11,455 bases of DNA from Candidatus Ruminimicrobiellum caprinum (GCA_017413305.1 JAFPUA010000307.1:1-11455), one strand, 5' to 3'; positions 1-6,852 are shown, numbered from the stretch's first letter. Notes: generated from the letters alone by a model not told the origin. Numbers and translations: made by a program.

Positions 1-425
1 CCGTTAATTATTTGTGTTGCATAAGAACCGGCAATTGAAGCGGAATTTGTTTGTCTGCCATCGGTAACAATTTCTACGGATACCTGCTTGTTTGCTTTAA
101 TATTTTTTGAAAAATCGTTGTTTATATAAACACCTATTAAAACCTTTTGAGTATCAATTTTTTCTTTCAGTTCTTCAAAACCGTTAACATAATATATTTT
201 TCTAAAGTATGGTGAATTATCAAACTTTTCAATTAAACTTTTACTTTCAAAACTGTTACTGTTATCCAAAACCGCCATATCAATATTGCGGACTTCCATT
301 GTTATTGCCGCCGAAAAAACAAAAAACATCATAAAAGGCATAACCATAATAATGGCTCTTGTTCTTTTATCTTCCCAGATGGTAATAAATTCTTTTTTTA
401 TTAAAGATATTAAACGAATCAACAT
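1..425 (-). CDS. ybhR: ABC-2 type export permease, YbhR-like (3' end cut by window edge)
   Basis: Second membrane subunit of the exporter encoded by this operon. The visible part is the first 141 residues. It starts with a cytoplasmic amphipathic segment (LIKKEF at 9-13 region), has one membrane segment at about 24-42, then a long extracytoplasmic domain. It runs off the window at an IVTDGRQTNSA...QIING stretch that mirrors the same stretch in the neighbouring permease (residues about 115-138 there), so the two are paralogues that should pair as a heterodimer. The ATG directly abuts the TAA of the upstream permease with no spacer. Its ribosome binding site (TTGGAG) lies inside the end of that gene, which suggests translational coupling. 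The YbhR name rests on operon order (cecR-ybhG-ybhF-ybhS-ybhR in E. coli) and paralogy. YbhS and YbhR are hard to tell apart from a fragment. Confidence 0.88.
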   Translation of the reverse strand, partial: MLIRLISLIKKEFITIWEDKRTRAIIMVMPFMMFFVFSAAITMEVRNIDMAVLDNSNSFESKSLIEKFDNSPYFRKIYYVNGFEELKEKIDTQKVLIGVYINNDFSKNIKANKQVSVEIVTDGRQTNSASIAGSYATQIIN

Positions 426-1538
426 TTAATTCTCCAACCGCAGCGATGTTTTTTTGTAAACAACAATAAACAATATAAGCCCTAAAATACTTAAATAAAC
501 CGAATTTATTAAAACAATGTTCCAAACAGTTCCCGCCATAAATTCACTTTCAATAAAAGTAATAAAGTATCGCGGCGGTAAAATCATAGTTAAATATTGA
601 AATATTTTAGGCATGGAACTTATAGGAAACATCAACCCCGACAACAGCAAAGCCGGTAAAAATCCCGCCGCTACGGAAATCATACTTGCAAGAAACAAAC
701 TCTTTGTAATTGTTGAAATTAAAAGTCCTATACCTAAACATGTAAACAAAAACAGTCCGCTGACAAAAAACAAAACAAAAATATTTCCTCTAAACGGAAT
801 AGAAAAAATATACACACATAAGAAAACATTAAAAGCCATAGATAACATTCCCAAAATAAAGTAAGGAACGTATTTACTTAACAAAATGTGTATTTTTTTT
901 ATTTTTGTACTTAAAAGAGCTTCCATCGTTCCCCGTTCCCATTCTCTTGCAATAACAAGAGCAGTTAACAAAATTCCTATAAGTGTCATTGTTATTGCCA
1001 ATGAACCGGGCAAAATAAAATAGTGGCTGTTCAAATCCTGGTTGTACCATGTTCTTAGCTGAACATTTATTAAACTTTTATTAACAGTTCTTAAATTTGT
1101 TGCATATTTACTTGAAGAAAGCCATCCGTTTATTATCTGCATGGAATAAGCATATACATAATTTGCAGTATTAACTTCACTGCCGTCGGTTACTATCAAT
1201 ACATTTGCAATTTTACCTTTTGAAAGATTTAAACAAAAATCCTGCGGTATAAAAACAGCTCCTTTTATTTTTGATCTTGCGATATCTCTTGTAATATCTT
1301 CTTTGTTATCATACACAACAGCTTTAATATATTTGCTGTTACCGAACGATTTTATTAACGAATGAATTTCGGAGCTTGTATCGTCGCTTTTTATTCCCAT
1401 TGTCACAGACGGTGTATCAAGATTTATTCCGTACATATAAATCAATATACATATCAACGGCAACACGAAAGCAATTATTATGCTGCTGGGATCCCTTATT
1501 ATTTGCAGAAATTCTTTTTTGATTAAGGCTGTTAACAT
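426..1538 (-). CDS. ybhS: ABC-2 type export permease, YbhS-like
   Basis: Inner-membrane subunit of an ABC exporter, working with the double ATPase encoded just upstream. The 370-residue length matches the YbhS/YbhR family (about 370). Visible layout: short N-terminal cytoplasmic helix, membrane segment 20-38, an extracytoplasmic domain at about 41-172, then five more hydrophobic segments near 175-197, 222-247, 252-277, 284-307 and 341-363. The family hallmark AREWERGTMEALL (about 197-209) follows the second membrane segment, and LSGLMFPISSMP (299-310) precedes the last periplasmic loop. The ATG at 1538 has AAGGA a few bases upstream, and 21 bases separate it from the ATPase stop. It overlaps none of its neighbours and shows no damage. 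In E. coli the homologous YbhFSR complex is linked to drug export and cation/proton exchange. The actual substrate here cannot be read from sequence. Confidence 0.93.
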   Translation of the reverse strand: MLTALIKKEFLQIIRDPSSIIIAFVLPLICILIYMYGINLDTPSVTMGIKSDDTSSEIHSLIKSFGNSKYIKAVVYDNKEDITRDIARSKIKGAVFIPQDFCLNLSKGKIANVLIVTDGSEVNTANYVYAYSMQIINGWLSSSKYATNLRTVNKSLINVQLRTWYNQDLNSHYFILPGSLAITMTLIGILLTALVIAREWERGTMEALLSTKIKKIHILLSKYVPYFILGMLSMAFNVFLCVYIFSIPFRGNIFVLFFVSGLFLFTCLGIGLLISTITKSLFLASMISVAAGFLPALLLSGLMFPISSMPKIFQYLTMILPPRYFITFIESEFMAGTVWNIVLINSVYLSILGLILFIVVYKKTSLRLEN

Positions 1539-1559
1539 ACTTTTATCCTTATATCGACT

Positions 1560-3053
1560 TTAATATTTAACTTCGCTTTCCTTAATTAAATTTATAAAAG
1601 TTTCTTCCATGTTTTTTGCATTTGCTTTTTCTTTTAATTCTTTAGGAGTACCTATTGCTATTGTTTGACCTCTGTAAAAAAGACTTATTCTGTCACAAAA
1701 TTCGGCTTCATCCATAAAATGTGTAGTTATAAGAACGGTAACACCTTTTTTTGCAAGTGAAGTTATATGATTCCAAAAATCTCTTCTTGCAACAACATCA
1801 ACACCGGATGTAGGTTCATCCAAAAACAAGACCGGCGGATTATGCATAACCGCACAAGCCATGGATAACCTTTGCTTAAAACCGAGCGGCAACTCATCGG
1901 CTTTTTGTTTTAATACCTTTTCAAAATTAAAAGATTTTATCATTTCATCTATTCTTTGCTGCTTGTCTTTTTTGTTAAGTCCGTAAACACCTGCAAAAAA
2001 ATTAAGATTTTGCTCTACCGTTAAATTTCCGTACAAAGAAAACTTTTGTGCCATGTATCCTAAATAACTTCTTGCTTTTGTAGGATTTTCTTTCATATCC
2101 GTTCCGAAAATTTTCGTTGTTCCGGAAGTAGGTTTTGAAAGACCGCACATCATTTTAAAAGATGTGGATTTTCCTGCTCCGTTAGGCCCGAGCAATCCGA
2201 AAATTTCACCTTTCTTTATTTTAAAAGTGTTGTTTTTAACGGCATAAAAATCTCCGTACTTTTTCACTAAATTATCGGCAAAAACGGTATATTCCATATC
2301 TATATCGTGCGGAACATAACTTTTGGCAACTAACGATTCTTCTTTTTTGTATCCGCCCATAAGTTCTATAACTTTTTCTTCAAACTCCTGTGCCGTTTTT
2401 GCCAACAAGTGCGGACTGCCCTGATAAATTATTTTGCCTTTATCCATTACCACGGCCGTATCAAAACTGTGTGCTTCATCCAAATATGCCGTTGACCACA
2501 AAACCGTTGTATCAGGGGAAATTAATTGCCTAACCATTTTCATTAAATCTCTTCTTGAAATAGGATCAACACCAACGGACGGTTCATCTAAAACCAAAAA
2601 TTCAGGGTTACCGAGCAACGAACAGGCAAGACCTAACTTTTGTTTCATACCTCCGGAAAGTTTTCCGGCAAATCTTGTTTGAAATCTTTTTAAGTCGGTA
2701 AAATCCAAAAGTTTGTCAAAATCGTGAGAAACATTTTTTAAATTGGCATATAACTTTAAATTTTCTATGACCGTTAAATCTTCGTACAAGCCGAACTTTT
2801 GCGGCATATAACCTATTTTTGTGTTAAGAATATTTTTTTGTTTTTCCGGATTTAAATCCAATGTGGAAATTTCACCTTTATCCGCAACAAGTAAGCCGAT
2901 AACCAAACGGAGCAATGTTGTTTTCCCTGCACCGTCTGCGCCGATAAGGCCTGTAATTTTACCTTTTTCTATCTCCAAAGATAAATTATCTATTGCAGGT
3001 TGTGTTTGCCCTTTAAAAGTTTTAGTTAAGTTTTTAATTATTACACTGTTCAT
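1560..3053 (-). CDS. ybhF: Double-domain ABC exporter ATPase, YbhF-like
   Basis: Cytoplasmic motor protein with two fused nucleotide-binding domains that power the two permeases downstream. Domain 1 has Walker A GADGAGKTT (38-46), Q-loop Q85, signature LSGGMKQ (132-138) and Walker B with DEP at 156-158. Domain 2 has Walker A GPNGAGKST (289-297), Q336, signature region LPLGFKQR (388-395), Walker B with DEP at 412-414 and switch histidine H445 in TTHFMDEAE. Domain 1 carries Ala189 (STAYLDEA) where the switch histidine normally sits, and domain 2 has PLGFK instead of LSGGQ. Both deviations are, from memory, typical of the YbhF/RbbA group, so this is a built-in asymmetry rather than decay. At 497 residues it is shorter than E. 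coli YbhF (about 578) and lacks the C-terminal membrane part of RbbA. The start at 3053 has only a weak GGG-type ribosome site and lies 12 bases after the adaptor stop, which favours coupled translation. Confidence 0.95.
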   Translation of the reverse strand: MNSVIIKNLTKTFKGQTQPAIDNLSLEIEKGKITGLIGADGAGKTTLLRLVIGLLVADKGEISTLDLNPEKQKNILNTKIGYMPQKFGLYEDLTVIENLKLYANLKNVSHDFDKLLDFTDLKRFQTRFAGKLSGGMKQKLGLACSLLGNPEFLVLDEPSVGVDPISRRDLMKMVRQLISPDTTVLWSTAYLDEAHSFDTAVVMDKGKIIYQGSPHLLAKTAQEFEEKVIELMGGYKKEESLVAKSYVPHDIDMEYTVFADNLVKKYGDFYAVKNNTFKIKKGEIFGLLGPNGAGKSTSFKMMCGLSKPTSGTTKIFGTDMKENPTKARSYLGYMAQKFSLYGNLTVEQNLNFFAGVYGLNKKDKQQRIDEMIKSFNFEKVLKQKADELPLGFKQRLSMACAVMHNPPVLFLDEPTSGVDVVARRDFWNHITSLAKKGVTVLITTHFMDEAEFCDRISLFYRGQTIAIGTPKELKEKANAKNMEETFINLIKESEVKY

Positions 3054-3065
3054 TATTACCCGTTG

Positions 3066-3905
3066 CTAATTATTATTTAGGTTAATTTTAACGGTTACTG
3101 GCATTCCTTGTTTTAAATATTCGTCGGCATCATTGATATATACTCTTATTGCATAAACTAAACTTGTTCTTAAATTTTCCGTTTGAACGGTTTTCGGAGT
3201 AAATTCCGCAACAGAAGAAATATAACCTATATATCCGCTGTAACCCTTTTTACTGTTGGTTTGTTTGTCTATACTGTCGGTAACAATTTTTACTTCCATA
3301 TTATTTTTTATATTACCCAAATAACTTTCTTCAATGTATGCTTTAACCCAAACAGGTTTTGTTTTGGTGACAGTGTATATTGTTTGTCCTTGTACAATAT
3401 TTGCACCCGGTTCTTGAGCTCTTATCGTAATATACCCTTCATCCGGAGCATACAATTTGGTATATTCCAATTTATTTTTTGCTATTTTTTGGTTTACAAG
3501 AGCAACATTATAATTTGCTTTTGCTTGTTGATAGTTGTTGTAAAGAGTTGTTAATTCCTGTTCCGTAACGGAATCTCTTAATAACGGTTTATGTCTTTTA
3601 TATTTAGATTCCGCTTCATCTATCAAAACTTTTCCCCTTTCAACTTCTGCCGTTGACATTTCGTAATTTAATTTGTAATCCGTATCATCCAAATGTGCTA
3701 TTAGTTCATCTTTCTTTACTTCATCACCTTCGCTTTTCAACATTTCTTTAATTTTTCCGGAAACTTGAAAACTTACATCCACCTGTCTTATTTCAATATT
3801 GCCGTATAATGTTAAATTGTCTGTATCTTGTTTTTCATTAAATTTAAAATAAAGAAAAATACCTAAACAAACAACAACTAAAAGTATTATTATTTTCTTT
3901 ATCAT
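3066..3905 (-). CDS. ybhG: HlyD-family membrane fusion (adaptor) protein, YbhG-like
   Basis: Periplasmic adaptor that should link the ABC exporter to an outer-membrane channel or the envelope. The 279 residues comprise an N-terminal membrane anchor (4-20), first lipoyl half with GNIEIRQVDVSFQVSGKI (about 35-52), a coiled-coil hairpin (about 75-140), second lipoyl half (LYAPDEGYI, EPGANIVQGQ) and a beta-barrel end containing AEFTPKTV (233-240) and QGMPVTV (266-272). The last two stretches closely match YbhG as I recall it. The start is set by an excellent AAGGAGG ribosome site at 3910-3914 before the ATG at 3905. The frame can be extended 8 codons to a TTG overlapping the repressor gene, but that would put the ribosome site inside the coding region. 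It is about 50 residues shorter than E. coli YbhG, apparently from a shorter coiled-coil hairpin, which could affect docking to an outer-membrane partner (inference). Confidence 0.94.
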   Translation of the reverse strand: MIKKIIILLVVVCLGIFLYFKFNEKQDTDNLTLYGNIEIRQVDVSFQVSGKIKEMLKSEGDEVKKDELIAHLDDTDYKLNYEMSTAEVERGKVLIDEAESKYKRHKPLLRDSVTEQELTTLYNNYQQAKANYNVALVNQKIAKNKLEYTKLYAPDEGYITIRAQEPGANIVQGQTIYTVTKTKPVWVKAYIEESYLGNIKNNMEVKIVTDSIDKQTNSKKGYSGYIGYISSVAEFTPKTVQTENLRTSLVYAIRVYINDADEYLKQGMPVTVKINLNNN

Positions 3906-3921
3906 ATTACCTCCTTCGCTG

Positions 3922-4545
3922 CTATTCAAACATCACGGATATATATTTTTTCAAATTGTTTCTTATTATTTTTATATCTTCATCCATAAAAGCTTTTTTA
4001 TTTGCCATTTTTAAAGAAAAAGCGGAAAAGAGTTTAGGAGAATTTATTTGTGAAATAAAAAATATTACAGACAATATTACTTGCCTGTCTGTTTCTTTTT
4101 TATTTAAGATACTTGCGAAAAGTTTGTTCATAAAATTTAATGCGGGAATATTTATTTGTGCTCTTGAATTTTGTTGTTCTCTAAACATAAACAACAATAC
4201 ATCGTTAGAAATTTTGGTATATAGGAAATCTATCATCTTGTTTCCGTAATTATAGAGGAAATCTAATTTTTCTTTTTTTGAAAGCTTTTTTAAATCCATA
4301 TCAAAATCAACAAAAGTTTTCACATATTCCGTAAGATTTTTAGTTAAATTATCTATTATGGCTTGATACAGTTCCTGTTTTCCTCCGAAATAGTAAGAAA
4401 TCATACTTATATTTATGTTTGCCTGTTTACAGATAGTTCTTGTACTTACACCGTCAAAACCGTTTTCTGCAAAAAGTTTTGTTGCCACTTCAAGTATTTT
4501 ACTTTTTGAAGTTTCATTCTGAACTGATTCTTTTATTTTTTTCAT
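3922..4545 (-). CDS. cecR: TetR-family repressor, CecR-like
   Basis: DNA-binding regulator that probably represses this operon and is released by a small toxic ligand. Residues 13-60 form the TetR helix-turn-helix: KILEVATKLFAENGFDGVST, then TICKQANINISMISYYFGGKQELY, with the SxxxYYF signature of the recognition helix. The C-terminal 140 residues are a helical ligand/dimer domain with little conservation I can recognise. Length (207) is close to E. coli CecR (about 223), and position as first gene before ybhGFSR homologues supports the assignment. ATG at 4545 has AAGGAG seven bases upstream. Only 16 bases separate its TAG from the adaptor ATG, so it is co-transcribed with the transporter. The promoter at 4570-4598 contains an inverted repeat consistent with autorepression. 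The name rests on synteny more than on sequence. Confidence 0.92.
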   Translation of the reverse strand: MKKIKESVQNETSKSKILEVATKLFAENGFDGVSTRTICKQANINISMISYYFGGKQELYQAIIDNLTKNLTEYVKTFVDFDMDLKKLSKKEKLDFLYNYGNKMIDFLYTKISNDVLLFMFREQQNSRAQINIPALNFMNKLFASILNKKETDRQVILSVIFFISQINSPKLFSAFSLKMANKKAFMDEDIKIIRNNLKKYISVMFE

Positions 4546-4552
4546 GATATAT

Positions 4553-4556
4553 CTCC
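4553..4556 (-). promoter_or_regulatory. Ribosome binding site of the TetR-type repressor
   Basis: AAGGAG lies seven bases before the ATG at 4545, confirming this start. The predicted 5' leader is under 20 bases. Confidence 0.8.
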
Positions 4557-4569
4557 TTTTCCTATAGAT

Positions 4570-4598
4570 AGTATATCAAACAAACATTTGATTGTCAA
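4570..4598 (-). promoter_or_regulatory. Sigma70-type promoter of the exporter operon
   Basis: Read on the minus strand, this is a perfect -35 TTGACA (4593-4598), a 17-base spacer and -10 TATACT (4570-4575), five of six to consensus. The predicted transcript start is near 4563, giving a leader of about 18 bases that contains the ribosome site. Such a strong promoter on an efflux operon implies tight repression in the resting state. Confidence 0.85.
4575..4592. promoter_or_regulatory. Putative TetR-family operator inside the promoter spacer
   Basis: A perfect 6-6-6 inverted repeat, ATCAAA / CAAACA / TTTGAT, fills the whole spacer between the -35 and -10 boxes of the repressor promoter. A shorter nested repeat (CAAACATTTG, arms CAAA and TTTG) sits within it. 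Position and size fit a TetR-family dimer site that blocks RNA polymerase. Assignment to the adjacent repressor is inference from location. Confidence 0.7.
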
Positions 4599-4612
4599 TG
4601 TTTTTTTTAAAT

Positions 4613-4644
4613 AAAAAAAGCAAGTGTTTCTAACTTGCTTTTTT
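4613..4644 (-). terminator. Rho-independent terminator of the hydrolase operon
   Basis: A 12-base perfect stem (AAAAAAGCAAGT pairing with ACTTGCTTTTTT) with a 7-base loop lies 20 bases after the cyclophilin-like gene stop. On the minus strand it ends in a run of Ts, so it insulates the exporter promoter from read-through. It is also A/T-flanked on the other strand and could act in both directions, but no plus-strand gene ends here. Confidence 0.88.
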
Positions 4645-4663
4645 ATACCATGTAAAATTTAAA

Positions 4664-5089
4664 TTAACTGTTTTCCGCTAAAACAACTTTAATATCTTTT
4701 TTACCTAATGCGGTTTCAATATCTGCAGGATTTTCTATATGTCCTATTTTTGTGTAACTGTAGGATGTAGTGAAACTTTTATAGAATATTACAAGACAAC
4801 TGTTACCGAAAAGCATAACGTCGCCTTTTTTAATGTTTTTTACCGATTTTGAATCAGTAGGAAGTGTAAAATCCAAATAACAATATTTTTCGTTATTGTT
4901 TAAGTCCGACATTTCCAATTTTATCGGGAGCTTTTGGGTTAAAGATTTTACCGTTTTATTATCTTCAAGAACAATTTTAAAAATTTTGTTATTAACTTTA
5001 ATGTTCATAAAATTTTGTTGAGCAAAAACTACTTCCCAAAAAACTCCCGTAAACAATATGATTAAAATAAAAACTACTATCTTTTTCAT
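4664..5089 (-). CDS. Exported cyclophilin-like fold protein
   Basis: A 141-residue protein with an N-terminal signal peptide (1-23, hydrophobic core IVVFILIILFTGVFWEVV, probable cleavage after VFA). The mature part matches the bacterial cyclophilin-like family (Cyclophil_like2 type): INVKVNNKIF-like opening strand, LEDNKTVKSL (about 41-50), IKLEMSDL (about 56-63), then KKGDVMLFGNSCLVIFY and KIGHIENPADIETALG near the end. Family members share the cyclophilin barrel but have no demonstrated prolyl isomerase activity that I know of, and many are cytoplasmic, so the signal peptide is notable. It is the last gene of a three-gene operon, 7 bases after the hydrolase stop, with no clear ribosome site, so translation is probably coupled. 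Its function is unknown. Export together with the hydrolase suggests a shared envelope role. Confidence 0.87.
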   Translation of the reverse strand: MKKIVVFILIILFTGVFWEVVFAQQNFMNIKVNNKIFKIVLEDNKTVKSLTQKLPIKLEMSDLNNNEKYCYLDFTLPTDSKSVKNIKKGDVMLFGNSCLVIFYKSFTTSYSYTKIGHIENPADIETALGKKDIKVVLAENS

Positions 5090-5096
5090 TATTAAC

Positions 5097-6143
5097 TTAT
5101 TTTAAATATGTCTTAAAAAATTGTTCCATTTTATCAAAAGGAATTACATCAACGTTATCGTACAAATCCACATGACTTGCACCCGGAATAATCATTATTT
5201 CTTTGTTATCTTTATATTTGCTGCCTTCACCTTGAACCATATCTATATAAGCATCTTTACTGAAATAGCAGGAATGTGCTTTTTCACCGTGTATCATCAA
5301 AACCGCACTTCTTATTTCTTTGGTGAAAGTAAGTTCCGGTGTATTAATAAATGAAAGTGCGGATGTTTTGTTCCAACCTGTATTAGAGTTCAAACTTCTT
5401 TTATGGTAGCCCCTCGGTGTTTTGTAATATGCATAGTAATCTTTTACAAATTGCGGTGCATCTGCAGGTAACGGATGAATAACTCCGCCGGCAAGTTCAT
5501 ATTTTCCGTTTTTAAAATCTTTTGTTCTTTGTGCATTCAATTCCTTTTTTAAAGCATAAAGTTCGTCTTCAGTCATTTTGTCGAAATAACCTTTATGGTT
5601 TACTCTGCTCATGTTATACATTGTGGATGTAACCGTTGCTTTTATTCTTGTATCTATACTTGCAGTATTTAAAGCATGTCCGCCCCAACCGCAAATACCG
5701 ATAATACCTATTTTGTCAGGATCAACATTATCTTGAACGGATAAAAAGTCCACTGCCGCCTGAAAATCTTCAGTATTGATGTCGGGTGATGCCACATATC
5801 TCGGTTCACCTTTACTTTCACCCGTATATGAAGGATCAAATGCTAACGTAATAAAACCTCTTTCAGCCATAATTTGTGCATACAATCCGGAGCTTTGTTC
5901 TTTTACCGCACCGAACGGACCGGAAACTGCAATTGCTGCCAACTTTTCATCTTTTTTATATGTTTTAGGAGTATATAAATCGCCTACAAGCTCTATACCG
6001 AATCTGTTTTTAAAACTCACTTTTTTTACATCTACTTTATCGCTTTTAGGAAAAACTTTGTCCCAACTTTTTGCTTCTGCCATACTTATTCCTCCCGAAA
6101 TTAACAATATCGCCAACAAACTTACCGCCAACCTTTTAAACAT
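5097..6143 (-). CDS. Exported alpha/beta hydrolase with Cys nucleophile (dienelactone-hydrolase-like)
   Basis: A 348-residue alpha/beta hydrolase of the large bacterial group related to dienelactone hydrolases and YcjY-like proteins. A signal peptide covers 1-24 (core LAVSLLAILLISGGISM, AEA before the mature end). The oxyanion region SGPFGAVKEQSS is at 74-85. The nucleophile elbow is GICGWGG (149-155), so the nucleophile is Cys151 rather than serine. The C-terminal histidine is H324 in GASHVDLYD, and HGEKAHS (285-291) lies where the acidic residue usually is, so E287 is a candidate acid. The family's PRGYH, LSFINTPELTF and HGEKAHS blocks are all present, so it looks intact. The ATG at 6143 has an excellent GGAGGGG ribosome site starting directly after the acetyltransferase TAA (11-base gap). 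The substrate is unknown: an ester, lactone or thioester is plausible. A second cysteine (C292) may matter in an oxidising compartment. Confidence 0.92.
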   Translation of the reverse strand: MFKRLAVSLLAILLISGGISMAEAKSWDKVFPKSDKVDVKKVSFKNRFGIELVGDLYTPKTYKKDEKLAAIAVSGPFGAVKEQSSGLYAQIMAERGFITLAFDPSYTGESKGEPRYVASPDINTEDFQAAVDFLSVQDNVDPDKIGIIGICGWGGHALNTASIDTRIKATVTSTMYNMSRVNHKGYFDKMTEDELYALKKELNAQRTKDFKNGKYELAGGVIHPLPADAPQFVKDYYAYYKTPRGYHKRSLNSNTGWNKTSALSFINTPELTFTKEIRSAVLMIHGEKAHSCYFSKDAYIDMVQGEGSKYKDNKEIMIIPGASHVDLYDNVDVIPFDKMEQFFKTYLK

Positions 6144-6154
6144 AACTCCCCTCC

Positions 6155-6742
6155 TTATTTTATTTCTATTTGTTTTATAACTCTTGCAGGACTTCCAACC
6201 GCTACTGAACTTGCAGGAACATTTTTTGTTACTACACTTCCTGCACCTATAACCGCACCGTCACCAATTTCAACTCCGGGCAAAATTGTACAATCGGAAC
6301 CTATCCAAACCTTTTTACCTATTTTTACGGGACTCGGATGCAAATTTGCTCTTTTGTCAGGATTAAAATCGTGGTTCAATGTTGCAATTGTTGTATTATG
6401 CCCTATTAAAGAACCGTCACCTATTTCTATACCGCCCTGATCCTGAAAACGGCAACATGCATTTATAAAAACGTTTTTACCTATCTTGATATTCTTGCCG
6501 CAATCGGTATAAAAAGGCGGAAAACATCTGAAAGATTTATCTACTTGTGTTCCGGTAAGTTTTGAAAACAACTCAACTATTTGTTCCGGAGTGTTATATT
6601 TGTTGTTTATTTCACTTGTTATTTGTAATGCTTCCTGAGCCAACTTATGAAATATTATAAACATTTCGGATCCGTCACAAATTTCTTCTTTTGTTGCCAT
6701 TACTTTTCTAAACTGTTCCGTATTTATTGTTTTTTCATTCAT
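6155..6742 (-). CDS. Maltose/galactoside-type O-acetyltransferase (hexapeptide repeat)
   Basis: Cytoplasmic enzyme of the Maa/LacA/NodL group, which moves acetyl from acetyl-CoA to a sugar hydroxyl and works as a trimer of left-handed beta helices. The 195 residues have an N-terminal helical MAC domain (about 10-62), the family block FPPFYTDCGKNIKIG (74-88), then hexapeptide repeats (VFINACC, IEIGDGSLIGHNT, VWIGSDCTILPGVEIGDGAVIGAGSVVTK). His124 in TLNHDF is the likely catalytic base. The C-terminal VGSPARVIKQI is the usual cap. ATG at 6742 has AAGGA about eight bases upstream. It is the first gene of a tight operon (11 bases to the hydrolase) that faces the LysR-type gene. The acceptor sugar cannot be deduced, and such enzymes are often annotated as maltose acetyltransferase without proof. 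Confidence 0.92.
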   Translation of the reverse strand: MNEKTINTEQFRKVMATKEEICDGSEMFIIFHKLAQEALQITSEINNKYNTPEQIVELFSKLTGTQVDKSFRCFPPFYTDCGKNIKIGKNVFINACCRFQDQGGIEIGDGSLIGHNTTIATLNHDFNPDKRANLHPSPVKIGKKVWIGSDCTILPGVEIGDGAVIGAGSVVTKNVPASSVAVGSPARVIKQIEIK

Positions 6743-6761
6743 AGTATTTTCCTTTTTTATT

Positions 6762-6790
6762 ATTATACTTTATTTCTTTAAAAACAGCAA
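6762..6790 (-). promoter_or_regulatory. Probable promoter of the acetyltransferase-hydrolase operon
   Basis: On the minus strand a perfect -10 TATAAT (6762-6767) is preceded, at 17 bases, by a poor -35 TTGCTG (6785-6790). A good -10 with a weak -35 is what an activator-dependent promoter looks like. The predicted start, near 6755, gives a leader of about 12 bases. The LysR-type dyad centred at 6821 would then be about 66 bases upstream, the classical activator position. Confidence 0.6.
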
Positions 6791-6812
6791 ATACTTATAT
6801 TTTATATTTAGA

Positions 6813-6829
6813 TATGCTTGAAAAGCATA
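6813..6829. promoter_or_regulatory. LysR-type operator (T-N11-A dyad)
   Basis: A perfect inverted repeat TATGCTT-GAA-AAGCATA sits between the divergent LysR-type gene and the acetyltransferase operon. It contains the LysR box T-N11-A (T6815 to A6827). It lies about 66 bases upstream of the predicted acetyltransferase transcript start and overlaps the predicted -35 box of the regulator's own promoter. That geometry is the standard one for activating the divergent operon while repressing the regulator. Confidence 0.72.
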
Positions 6830-6846
6830 ATAGAATTTTGTATTAT
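6818..6846 (+). promoter_or_regulatory. Putative promoter of the LysR-type gene
   Basis: TTGAAA (6818-6823, five of six to consensus), a 17-base spacer and TATTAT (6841-6846, five of six). The -35 box overlaps the LysR dyad. The predicted transcript start falls at about 6853, on the start codon itself, so the mRNA would be leaderless. This fits the absence of any ribosome site before this gene. Confidence 0.5.
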
Positions 6847-6852
6847 TTATAT

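Noticed and set aside
3906..3929. Longer adaptor protein starting at TTG 3929 and overlapping the repressor gene
   Set aside because: The extra codons span a perfect AAGGAGG ribosome site directly before ATG 3905, which is the obvious start.
5776..6180. Plus-strand open frame of 134 codons opposite the hydrolase gene
   Set aside because: It is a shadow of a well-supported gene with signal peptide and catalytic motifs; no ribosome site or recognisable domain.
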